Shown piece after piece: positions 33,629 through 41,159 of a stretch of 64,000 bases of DNA. Each line of letters opens with the position of its first letter. Position 1 is the stretch's first letter. The notes beneath the pieces were generated by a model. That model worked only from the letters and a program-made list of their open reading frames with translations, was not told where the DNA came from and searched no databases. This stretch comes from Pontiellaceae bacterium B1224 (GTDB taxonomy: Bacteria > Verrucomicrobiota > Kiritimatiellia > Kiritimatiellales > Pontiellaceae). Both the position numbers and the translations under genes were made by a program. The DNA lies in the NCBI GenBank assembly GCA_029432815.1, contig JAROBA010000032.1, positions 1 through 64,000 on the forward strand, read 5' to 3'.

Positions 33629-35353
33629 ATGAAATTCACCGAATTAGGCCTTAGCGCCGACACCCTTAAGTCCATTGAAATGCTGGGCTTCGAAACCCCG
33701 ACTCCGATTCAGGAACAGGCGATTCCGATTCTACTGGAAGGCACCAAGGACTTTGTGGGCCTCGCTTCGACCGGTACCGGTAAAACAGCCGCGTTTGGTC
33801 TCCCGCTGCTGGAACGTGTCGACCCGAATAATATGATGCCGCAGGGCATCATTCTTTCGCCGACCCGCGAGCTTTGTCTGCAGATTGCCGACGACCTGAA
33901 AAAATTCGCGCGCCATCAGAATATTAAAATCACAGCCGTTTACGGAGGATCCAACATCTCCACTCAGATCCGCGATCTGAAGCGCGGCACGCAGATTATT
34001 GTAGCCACTCCCGGTCGTCTGCTCGACCTGATTGAACGCCGGGCCGCGAAGCTCGATGATATTTCCGTCGTTGTGCTCGATGAAGCCGACGAAATGCTCA
34101 ACATGGGCTTTAAGGATGAGCTGGATGCCATTCTTTCGAAGGCACCGGAAAGTCGGGTAACCTGGCTTTTTTCGGCCACCATGGCAAAGGGTGTGGCCCG
34201 CATTGCCCAGAACTATCAGACCGATCCGGTTGAAGTTTCCGTAGGAGGACGTAACGAATCGGCCGCGAACATTGAGCACTTCTGTTTTATGGTTCACGAG
34301 AAGGATCGCTATCCGGCCGTGAAGCGTATTCTCGACTATCTTCCTGAAATCTACGGACTGATTTTCTGCCGGACCCGTGCGGAAACCCAGACCGTTGCCG
34401 ACAAACTGATGGCCGACGGCTATTCTGCCGAAGCCCTGCACGGCGAACTCTCTCAGGCGCAGCGCGACTCCGTCATGCGTAAATTCCGACAGAAAAATGT
34501 GCAGGTGCTGGTGGCGACCGACGTGGCCGCACGCGGCATCGACGTAAACGACATCACGCACGTGATTCATTATAAACTGTCCGACGAAGTTGCTGCCTAC
34601 ACGCATCGCAGCGGCCGTACCGCCCGCGCCGGCAAGTCCGGTGTTTCGATTGCGCTGATCAATATGCACGAGCGCCGCCGCATTGCGGAACTGGAGCGTC
34701 GCAACAACATTCAGATCAAGCTGGAAAAAATTCCGGATGCCAAAGCCATCTGCGAAAATCAGTTGCTGGCCCTGATTCACCGCGTGGTGGAAGTGGACGT
34801 GAAAGAGGACGAAATTGCGGATTATCTGCCACCGGCCTATGAAGCACTTTGCCACCTCGACAAAAAAGAAATCATCAAGCGATTTATTGCGATTGAGTTC
34901 AACCACTTCCTGGATTACTACCGCAATGCGGAAGATCTGAACTCGAAGCCGGCCCCGCGCCGCGAGCGTCAGGCCGGACAGCAGCGTTCGGATAATCAGA
35001 AGCGCAATCGCCGTATGGAAGCCTACGACACCAAGCGTTTTTCCATCAACGTCGGCCGGGTGCACAATGTGAACGCCGGTGCGATTGTTCGTCTGGTTTG
35101 TGAAAACAGCGGCATCAAATCCAGCGCCATCGGTGCCATCGACCTTGGAAAAGACACCTCCTTCTTCGAAGTTTCAAAAGAAGCCGCAAACAACATACGT
35201 AAGGGCATGGAAAACCTCGATCTCGATGGCCGCAAAGTCAGTGTTCGATCGGCCACCGGTCAAGGTGGTGGTGGTCAGCATCGTGGCGGCCCCCGCGGCG
35301 GACCTCGTGGCGGTGGTCAGCGTGGCGGAAAACCGCAGCGTCGCCGCGACTAA
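33629..35353 (+). CDS. DEAD-box RNA helicase, DeaD/CsdA type
   Basis: The 574-residue protein has all DEAD-box motifs: Q motif (GFETPTPIQEQAIP), motif I ASTGTGKT, Ia PTRELCLQ, Ib TPGRLLD, motif II DEAD (DEADEMLNMGF), motif III SAT, then VLVATDVAARGIDV and HRSGRTARAGKSG of the second RecA domain. After a connecting helical region (residues 375-470) is a DbpA-type RNA-binding domain (SINVGRVHNVNAGAIVRLVC) and a Gly/Arg-rich tail with RGG repeats. This order is that of DeaD/CsdA helicases acting in ribosome assembly and RNA decay. The leader is long and structured. It ends at a strong terminator that intrudes into the opposing gene. Confidence 0.95.
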   Translation: MKFTELGLSADTLKSIEMLGFETPTPIQEQAIPILLEGTKDFVGLASTGTGKTAAFGLPLLERVDPNNMMPQGIILSPTRELCLQIADDLKKFARHQNIKITAVYGGSNISTQIRDLKRGTQIIVATPGRLLDLIERRAAKLDDISVVVLDEADEMLNMGFKDELDAILSKAPESRVTWLFSATMAKGVARIAQNYQTDPVEVSVGGRNESAANIEHFCFMVHEKDRYPAVKRILDYLPEIYGLIFCRTRAETQTVADKLMADGYSAEALHGELSQAQRDSVMRKFRQKNVQVLVATDVAARGIDVNDITHVIHYKLSDEVAAYTHRSGRTARAGKSGVSIALINMHERRRIAELERRNNIQIKLEKIPDAKAICENQLLALIHRVVEVDVKEDEIADYLPPAYEALCHLDKKEIIKRFIAIEFNHFLDYYRNAEDLNSKPAPRRERQAGQQRSDNQKRNRRMEAYDTKRFSINVGRVHNVNAGAIVRLVCENSGIKSSAIGAIDLGKDTSFFEVSKEAANNIRKGMENLDLDGRKVSVRSATGQGGGGQHRGGPRGGPRGGGQRGGKPQRRRD

Positions 35354-35374
35354 CAGCTCACGCTGAAAGTGCCG

Positions 35375-35941
35375 CTACGGGCTATCCCGTAGATCAAGAT
35401 CCCGATTCCCGTCGGGATCTTTTTTTGTCTTCGCCTGTTGCTTTCGAAAACGCGGATCGGTCAGCCACATGAATACCAGCCAGAGCGCCAGAAACAGGAG
35501 CGTTCCCTGGATCAAATGGATGTTGAATAACTCATTTGGTTTGAACATATTTTGTTGTTCTAAGTGTTTGAGAGACGTCACGCGAATCGCCGTACAGATC
35601 GCTCCGGCCGGAAGCAGCAACAGTACGACGCGGTAGAACTTGGGTTGCAGGTAGCAATAGGCGTAGACCGGGATGAAGATTGCGCAATTTATCAGTGTAT
35701 TGCGGTCATTAATGAGAGGGGATTTCGGAGACATAACGAACAGGAGAAGCCCCAGAACAATCCCCGGCAAAAGTTTGCTCAGACTCCACCCTTTTTTCTG
35801 GACCCAGAACGCAGTGAGCGAAAGGCATAATCCAAACAACGCACCACGCACGCCAAAAACTTTGGGGGCACGCAGGCCGCTAAGAAATCCTGCGAGGGCT
35901 CCCGCTAAAAGCATGAGGGCGGGGTGGCGAAGAACGTTCAT
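35375..35941 (-). CDS. membrane protein, paralogue A of a tandem pair
   Basis: The 188-residue product has about six hydrophobic segments. Its N-terminus (LLAGALAGFLSGLRAPKVFG followed by GALFGLCLSLTAF) and its end (MWLTDPRFRKQQ) align by eye with the neighbour at 35938-36483, showing a tandem duplication. No characterised family is recognised. It is the last gene of a leftward operon whose junctions overlap by 4 bp. The final 17 codons (from about DPDGNRDLDL) are written in the helicase terminator, so the tail may be recent or the stop displaced by drift. Confidence 0.72.
   Translation of the reverse strand: MNVLRHPALMLLAGALAGFLSGLRAPKVFGVRGALFGLCLSLTAFWVQKKGWSLSKLLPGIVLGLLLFVMSPKSPLINDRNTLINCAIFIPVYAYCYLQPKFYRVVLLLLPAGAICTAIRVTSLKHLEQQNMFKPNELFNIHLIQGTLLFLALWLVFMWLTDPRFRKQQAKTKKDPDGNRDLDLRDSP
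35396..35426 (+). terminator. helicase terminator inside the opposing gene's 3-prime end
   Basis: AAGATCCCGA (35396-35405) and TCGGGATCTT (35412-35421) form a 10-bp perfect stem with a 6-nt loop and a T run to 35426, acting on the rightward helicase transcript. It overlaps the coding end of the leftward gene 35375-35941. Confidence 0.85.
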
Positions 35942-36483
35942 GATGGTTTATCTTCCTGATTATCAGTCGGTTTGCGGTTGAAGCGCGGATCGGAGACCCG
36001 CATGGCCAGCATCCACAGGAGCAGGAACGGGAGCATGCCGATGGGAAAGTTATAAATAATAAAGGCGGCCGCTCTCCAATCCAATTCAAATGACCATGAT
36101 CTCAGTAGACTGCTCAATAATCCAAAGAGAAGCAGGAACCCAATCCGCTTTTTTATCGAATTTTTAAGATAGGCGAACGCCAGCAGGGGAATACAGATGC
36201 TGCTGTTGAGTACGGTAAGATAGTCGTAGGTTCTTGGTTCAGGTTCGTAGGTCAGATCCAGTTCAAATGGGAAGAAACCCAGCACGATTCCGAGTATGAT
36301 CGCAGGCAGGTAGGTGATGATGTTTTTCCATCCCAATCGGTGAACCAGAATGACCGTCAGTGATAGACAAAAGCCGAAGGCGGCTGCGCGTAATCCGAAT
36401 TCAGCGGGGGCCATCAGTCCGCTCAGGAACCCTGCAATGGTTCCGGTGATGAGCATGGCCATTGGATTAATATTTTTATTCAT
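35938..36483 (-). CDS. membrane protein, paralogue B of a tandem pair
   Basis: This 181-residue protein has about six hydrophobic segments. The start MNKNINPMAMLITGTIAGFL and the GLMAPAEFGLRAAAFGFCLS block match paralogue A, as does the C-terminal MRVSDPRFNRKP. Both stop/start junctions are 4-bp ATGA overlaps (36480-36483 with the radical SAM gene, 35938-35941 with paralogue A), a sign of tight translational coupling. The DPRF/DPRY string also appears at the N-terminus of the small membrane protein at 43772-44038, in the other radical SAM operon. Function unknown; a membrane platform for the co-encoded enzymes is one possibility. Confidence 0.75.
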   Translation of the reverse strand: MNKNINPMAMLITGTIAGFLSGLMAPAEFGLRAAAFGFCLSLTVILVHRLGWKNIITYLPAIILGIVLGFFPFELDLTYEPEPRTYDYLTVLNSSICIPLLAFAYLKNSIKKRIGFLLLFGLLSSLLRSWSFELDWRAAAFIIYNFPIGMLPFLLLWMLAMRVSDPRFNRKPTDNQEDKPS

Positions 36484-37784
36484 TCGGTCTTCTCCTGCGG
36501 TTGGCCGGTGACCATGGCGAAATAGCCGGGCATGGGTTCGGGGCCGGCTTCGGCGCAGATGGCTTCGCTGATGTCCGGCGGAAGCGGGAAGCCTTCATCG
36601 GCGTGGCGATTGACGAGCTCGTGGTGTTTCTGGATGAAGCAGTGGCTTCGGGGATTGTCGCCCATGGCGAGGTTCATGCGTTTCCAAACCTTGGAAAGCG
36701 GATCGGTTTTCATGTTGCCGAATCCGAGCGGGGTGAAGTCGCAAGGGCAGACGGTGCCGTCGGGCTGGATGTAGAGATGCTGGGTTCCGGCACCACAGCC
36801 GAAGATTTCGGGGCTTTCGATTTGGTTGAACGCGCAGACTTTCGGGTGTTTTTGTTTGCGGTTCGTCTGCACATGAAAGTCGCGAAGCGTTTGAATGTGT
36901 TCGGGGGTGAGCAGTAGATCGTCGTCGGCCCCGGAAAGCGCGCCGCAGGGCATCGGTTCGACGATGCGGTATTCGTGAACACCGTGGGTTTTGTTCAGCC
37001 CGTGAATGCGTTCGAACATGCGGCTTTCAATAAAGGAGCGGGTGGCCACACTGCTGACCATCGTGTAGATGCCGGCCTCTTTGGAAAGTCGGATCGTTTC
37101 GAGCACTTCCTCGAAAATGCCGGGGCGCTCGCGCATGCGGTCGTGTTCTTCAGCGGAGTCGAAATCGAGACTGGCGCAGCAGGCCCAGAGTCCAGATTTT
37201 TCCAATGATTGGAACTTTGCTGCGGTTACGCCCGCGCCGGAGGTGAAGAGAATGGAGGACATGCCGAGCCGGGTGCATTCAGCGATGAGTTCCGGTAGAT
37301 CGGGGTGCTCAAGCGGTTCGCCGCCGGTAAAACCGACGACGCTATTGCCGAGCTGCTGGAGCTGCCGCAACGTATCTTTCCATTGGGCGGTCGAAAGTTC
37401 ATCGTCCATTTTACGCCGGGCACTGCAGTGAAAGCAGTTGCACGGGCAGGCGGAAGTGATGGCGAGAAAGGCGGAGACCGGGCTGAGATGGCGACCGGAA
37501 AAAAGGTTTTCAAACATGCGGTCGTAGGCCGGACCGGGGAAGGGTGGCATGAAGGAGTTGAGCACCCATTGGCCGTTGTGGCGGGTGAACAGTTCGCCGT
37601 CGAGCCAATGTCGGACAAACTTGAGCGCGCTGCCTCGTCCGCCTTTTTTACGCAGGTCTTCATAGACGGTATCGGGAATTCTTCGGATGCCTTTGGCGCG
37701 CAGCTTGGCGAGCGCCCACAGCGGCTTGGCCGTGATCCGCGGATCGAGCATCATTTGTATCAACTGGAATGTCTGTTTGTTCAT
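36480..37784 (-). CDS. radical SAM protein with SPASM-like C-terminus
   Basis: The start is the ATG at 37784 (MNKQTFQLIQMMLDPRITAK), overlapping the methyltransferase stop by 4 bp. The 434-residue protein binds the radical SAM [4Fe-4S] cluster through CPCNCFHC (C-x3-C-x2-C) near residue 115, followed by FTGGEPLEHPDLPEL. The C-terminal third has extra Cys (VCAFNQ, GCGAGTQ, TVCPCDF, SHC) as in SPASM/twitch domains that hold auxiliary Fe-S clusters. An N-terminal 90-residue helical extension (GRGSALKFVRHWLDG) precedes the barrel. SPASM enzymes often modify peptides, but no precursor peptide is obvious apart from the tiny lipoprotein upstream. Palindromes at 36682 (SKVWK) and 37200 (FQSLE). Confidence 0.88.
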   Translation of the reverse strand: MNKQTFQLIQMMLDPRITAKPLWALAKLRAKGIRRIPDTVYEDLRKKGGRGSALKFVRHWLDGELFTRHNGQWVLNSFMPPFPGPAYDRMFENLFSGRHLSPVSAFLAITSACPCNCFHCSARRKMDDELSTAQWKDTLRQLQQLGNSVVGFTGGEPLEHPDLPELIAECTRLGMSSILFTSGAGVTAAKFQSLEKSGLWACCASLDFDSAEEHDRMRERPGIFEEVLETIRLSKEAGIYTMVSSVATRSFIESRMFERIHGLNKTHGVHEYRIVEPMPCGALSGADDDLLLTPEHIQTLRDFHVQTNRKQKHPKVCAFNQIESPEIFGCGAGTQHLYIQPDGTVCPCDFTPLGFGNMKTDPLSKVWKRMNLAMGDNPRSHCFIQKHHELVNRHADEGFPLPPDISEAICAEAGPEPMPGYFAMVTGQPQEKTE

Positions 37785-38641
37785 GGTTTTTGAAGGACGG
37801 CCATAATGTAGTGGTGTTCGAGTGGCTCGGTTTGCTGTTTTAAGCACTGCTCGAAATATTCAGAAAGTTGTGGGTCGTCGGTGAGCGGCAGCATGGCGTC
37901 GAATCCGGCGAGGATGCCGGTTTTCAACAGCCAGTCGAGCGAGGCCTCGCCGGCGGCGCGTACTTCGAATTGGCCGGATGCGTTGTCGATGGTTTCGAAC
38001 CCGATAGCGTTGGCCTGCTTTTCGATGGCGGCCCACGAGGCGGGGAAGCGCGGCCAGGTGAGGGCGCTGAGTTTTTCGGGGTAGCGCTGCATGGTTTTAC
38101 GGAAGGCGATGTAGACAGGGCGGAGCGTCTGCATAATGTTGACAACGAACGCAAAAGTTCCGCCGGACTCCAACACGCGGAAAGATTCCTTCAGAATTTT
38201 CCGAGGATTGGAATAGCCGATGGCCCAGGCGGAAACCACGAGGCCGGCACTTTCCGACGGTTGTCTGGAAATGAAGGCCAGCATGTCGGAGCAGTTGAAG
38301 GTGATGTTTTCGGAGGGGTTGTTTTCTTTGGCCACGGCGAGCATGCCGGCGGAAATATCCTGCGCCCGAATGTCGGCCGTCGGGAAGCGTTGGTTCAGTT
38401 GGCCGGCCGTGAAGCCCGTGCCGCAGCCGAGGTCGAGGATCGGAATGTTTCCAATGTCTGGAACTTTATTCAGCAGCTCCTGCGTCACCGGGCGAAGATG
38501 GGCGAGCCAGTTTTCTTCGTAGCCCGGTGCCAGCGCATCATAGCTGGCCGCCACTTCATTGGGCCCGATCCAGTTTCCGGAAAGGGCCAGTGCGGCCAGT
38601 TTACCGTTGAGGCGCAGGCAGTCTCGAAAGCGTCGGTCCAT
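37781..38641 (-). CDS. class I SAM-dependent methyltransferase
   Basis: The 286-residue enzyme has the methyltransferase fold: DLGCGTGFTAGQLNQ (motif I, about residue 70), an acidic end of beta2 (ADIRAQDISAGML), the ITFNCSDMLAF segment and VLESGGTFAFVVN (post-I and III region). N-terminal SYDALAPGYEENWLAHL resembles UbiE/type-11 methyltransferases. It might methylate a small lipid, quinone or peptide; the substrate is unknown. It lies 6 bp after the tiny lipoprotein gene and overlaps the radical SAM gene by 4 bp, so it is the first full enzyme of the operon. Palindrome 38449 is read VPDIG. Confidence 0.88.
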   Translation of the reverse strand: MDRRFRDCLRLNGKLAALALSGNWIGPNEVAASYDALAPGYEENWLAHLRPVTQELLNKVPDIGNIPILDLGCGTGFTAGQLNQRFPTADIRAQDISAGMLAVAKENNPSENITFNCSDMLAFISRQPSESAGLVVSAWAIGYSNPRKILKESFRVLESGGTFAFVVNIMQTLRPVYIAFRKTMQRYPEKLSALTWPRFPASWAAIEKQANAIGFETIDNASGQFEVRAAGEASLDWLLKTGILAGFDAMLPLTDDPQLSEYFEQCLKQQTEPLEHHYIMAVLQKP

Positions 38642-38647
38642 TTGATG

Positions 38648-38713
38648 TTAAATAGGGCCGCATCCACTGAGCAGCGCGGTGATTACGAAGGTGGCAATGA
38701 TGAGGACTCTCAT
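38648..38713 (-). CDS. tiny lipoprotein (21 residues) heading the radical SAM operon
   Basis: An ORF too short for normal callers: ATG at 38713, preceded by AAGGAG at 38722-38727 (8-nt spacing), with stop TAA at 38648-38650. The product begins MRVLIIATFVITALLSGC and ends GPI, so it is a signal peptide with lipobox LLSGC followed by only three residues after the lipidated Cys. It resembles entericidin-like or lysis-type micro-lipoproteins in layout. It starts the operon of methyltransferase, radical SAM and two membrane proteins. It could be a substrate, a leader or a lipid-anchored helper; this is inference. The strong ribosome site supports translation. Confidence 0.65.
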   Translation of the reverse strand: MRVLIIATFVITALLSGCGPI

Positions 38714-38762
38714 TTCGTGGGCTCCTTGTTGTTTGTGGTTATGCTTTTTATAGGCGTACACA

Positions 38763-38790
38763 AACATAGGGGTTTGATTGTAAAACTCAA
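38763..38790 (-). promoter_or_regulatory. putative promoter of the leftward radical SAM operon
   Basis: On the minus strand, -35 TTGAGT (38785-38790) and -10 TATGTT (38763-38768) are 16 bp apart. The predicted start is about 42 nt upstream of the tiny lipoprotein ATG. Confidence 0.4.
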
Positions 38791-38874
38791 GGCGCGGCAA
38801 CCAATTCTTGCTTTTCATTTGCAACCTGTTTTCTACAGGCTCATGCTCTCCATTTTAGAACAGTTTGGGAGATC

Positions 38875-39924
38875 ATGATGAATTGGAAAATGATTTTAAA
38901 ATGGACGGGCTTCTGTTGTGCAGCCCTTTTGCTGGCGGCCTGTCAGAGCGCGCCGAAGAATTCGGACACCGTGAAAAATTTATACGTCGGCCCGGCGATG
39001 GCGGACGGCACGGGAGTCGGGCCGATGACCTGCCTGATGGTCAAAGATTCGCCGGATGGAAAATACGGTCTGTTTTACAGTCCGATTGCCGGTTTTGATT
39101 ATGTCCCCGGCTTTGAATATTACCTGCAGGTGAATGTGACGGAGCGGGACCCGGTTCCTGCTGATGCGTCGAAAAAGGTCTACACCCTGATGAATGTTGT
39201 TTTCAAAGCGCCGGCGGGGCCGGCGATCGACAGTACAGCGTGGGAGCTGACGAGCTATGAATCGGTCAGCGGAACGATGGAGCCGTCGGTGCAGAATTCG
39301 ATGGTGAATCTACGGATCAGTGCGAAGGGCGTGAGCGGAAATGCGGGGGCGAACCGGTTCTTTGGCGACTGCACGCTGGACGGAACGAAGCTTTCGATTA
39401 AGACGGTCGGCTCATCAATGATGATAGGGACGCCGGAGCTGATGGCGCAGGAAGACCAGTTTCTTAAACTGCTGGGGGAATCGGTGGATTATCAGATCGT
39501 CGGAAAAGAACTCCGTTTGCGTAATGCTGACGGAAAAGTGGTGCTCACCTTCAAACCGCTGGCTGAACCGACGCTGACTTCCAATGTCTGGAAAGCCACG
39601 GGAATTAATAATGGTAAGGGCGGGGTGACTTCGCTCGTTCAGGGTTCGGAAATTACGATTCATTTTGAAGATCAGGGCATCGTAGCCGGGTCGGCCGGTT
39701 GCAATGCCTATTCCGGAGGATATGAGTCCGAAGGCAATGAGATCAGTTTAAGTCCAATGAGCTCAACCCGTAAAATCTGCAGTGAGCCTGAAGGCATCAT
39801 GGAGCAGGAAGCACAATTTTTCCAGGCTTTGGAAGAAGTCTGCACCTATTCGATTAACGAAGGCAGACTGGAGCTGCGGGATGCGAATGGATCGCTGCAG
39901 GCAGGATTTGTTAAGAAGGACTAA
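38875..39924 (+). CDS. lipoprotein with DUF4377-like and two META (HslJ-like) domains, copy 1
   Basis: The 349-residue lipoprotein (lipobox LLAAC; Cys about 23) begins with a DUF4377-like segment (LYVGPAMADGTGVGPMTCLMV to FEYYLQVNVTERDPVPADA), then two META domains: STAWELTSYESVSGT-GNAGANRFFGDC and NVWKATGINNGKGGV-GSAGCNAYSGGY, each with the paired-Cys/Gly-Cys-Asn core typical of HslJ. META proteins are secreted and in E. coli HslJ affects novobiocin tolerance; most roles are unknown. It is the first of a tandem pair. Palindromes at 39579 (SNVWK) and 39820 (FQALE) recur at equivalent positions or nearby in copy 2. Confidence 0.85.
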   Translation: MMNWKMILKWTGFCCAALLLAACQSAPKNSDTVKNLYVGPAMADGTGVGPMTCLMVKDSPDGKYGLFYSPIAGFDYVPGFEYYLQVNVTERDPVPADASKKVYTLMNVVFKAPAGPAIDSTAWELTSYESVSGTMEPSVQNSMVNLRISAKGVSGNAGANRFFGDCTLDGTKLSIKTVGSSMMIGTPELMAQEDQFLKLLGESVDYQIVGKELRLRNADGKVVLTFKPLAEPTLTSNVWKATGINNGKGGVTSLVQGSEITIHFEDQGIVAGSAGCNAYSGGYESEGNEISLSPMSSTRKICSEPEGIMEQEAQFFQALEEVCTYSINEGRLELRDANGSLQAGFVKKD

Positions 39925-39962
39925 TGCCGTTTATTAATGATCACTAAAAAGGAGAGAAAAGT

Positions 39963-41006
39963 ATGAGTCTGAAGAAATATATCGGGATGGCCGGGTTCGG
40001 TTGCCTGTTGCTGCTGCTCGCGGGATGCCTGACTGCACCGGGCAGCATGAGCGAAGTGCAAACCTACTATGTTGCTCCGCAAATGGCCGACGATGTCGGG
40101 CCGGAGAAAACGTCCTGCCTCCTGGTTAAACAATCCACCAATGCGACATACCGGCTGATGTATGGTTCAATTGACGGCTTTAAATACGATCCCGGTTTTG
40201 AATATGAACTGCAGGTGGAAGTGACGGAGCATAATGACGTTTCGGCTGGCGATTCCGGATACACCTATACGCTGGTAAAAATGGTTTCCAAAAAACCGGC
40301 ATCGCTGAACATTGAAAGTACGGTGTGGGAGCTGACGGCTTATCAATCGGCAGGCGGCAAAATGGAGGCACCCATTCAAAAATCCGGCATAATGCTGAAA
40401 GTTGCCGATGGAAATATTACGGGGCATGCCGGGGTGAATCAGTTTTTCGGGAAATGCGATCTGAAAGAGTCAACGCTGCAGATCAGCGACATCGGATCGA
40501 CCAGAATGACGGGCTCGCCGGAACTCATCGTGCAGGAAAGCCAGTTCCTCGGTCTGCTGAAGCGTGCTGTGAATTATCAGATCGTTGGGAACGAGCTGCG
40601 GTTGCGCAATGCTGACGGCACGGTAGTGCTTAAATTCAAACCGCTTTCGGAACCGTCGCTCACGGCCGGAGCTTGGAAAGCCATCGGCATTAACAATGGC
40701 CTGGACGGGGTGGTCTCGATTATGCACTTCACAGAAATTACGATAGACTTCAGTGACGCGGGTAAGGTGTCCGGTTCATCCGGCTGCAATACCTTTTCAG
40801 GTCAGTATAAAACGGAGGGCCATCTGATTTCCTTTAGCCCGATGTCGAAAACAGGCCGTTATTGCGCCGAACCGGAAGGTATTATGCAGCAGGAAATGCA
40901 GTTTTTCCAGGCATTGGAAAACGTCTCGATGTACTCCCTTAATAAAAACACGCTTGAGCTGCTGGATAAAAACGGTTCAGTTCAGGTGTTGTTTTATGCA
41001 CGGTAA
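39963..41006 (+). CDS. lipoprotein with DUF4377-like and two META domains, copy 2
   Basis: A 347-residue paralogue of the preceding protein, clearly homologous along its whole length: lipobox LLAGC, TYYVAPQMADDVGPEKTSCL, FEYELQVEVTEHNDVSAGD, META 1 STVWELTAYQSAGGK and META 2 AGAWKAIGINNGLDGV. The start follows AAAGGAGAG. A 38-bp gap links it to copy 1, so both are likely on one mRNA. The palindrome at 40905 encodes FQALE at the same site as copy 1 (FFQALEE and FFQALEN), but the SNVWK copy of gene 1 is replaced here by GAWK without a palindrome. The site was therefore conserved in one place and lost or gained in another since duplication. Confidence 0.87.
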   Translation: MSLKKYIGMAGFGCLLLLLAGCLTAPGSMSEVQTYYVAPQMADDVGPEKTSCLLVKQSTNATYRLMYGSIDGFKYDPGFEYELQVEVTEHNDVSAGDSGYTYTLVKMVSKKPASLNIESTVWELTAYQSAGGKMEAPIQKSGIMLKVADGNITGHAGVNQFFGKCDLKESTLQISDIGSTRMTGSPELIVQESQFLGLLKRAVNYQIVGNELRLRNADGTVVLKFKPLSEPSLTAGAWKAIGINNGLDGVVSIMHFTEITIDFSDAGKVSGSSGCNTFSGQYKTEGHLISFSPMSKTGRYCAEPEGIMQQEMQFFQALENVSMYSLNKNTLELLDKNGSVQVLFYAR

Positions 41007-41159
41007 TGCCGCTTTTAATGTCTTTTAGATTTCCGGAAGTTCATGTAGAAATTCATTCCGAAACGGATCGATTAGAACGCCTTACAAACACGGCACTTCT
41101 TTGTAATCGTTTCGGGGGATTAGATCGTTAAAGTTGCTTTCAACCAAAAGGAGAATAAA

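Noticed and set aside
33731-35065. 444-codon minus-strand frame within the helicase
   Set aside because: Antisense to a complete DEAD-box helicase; no domain in the peptide.
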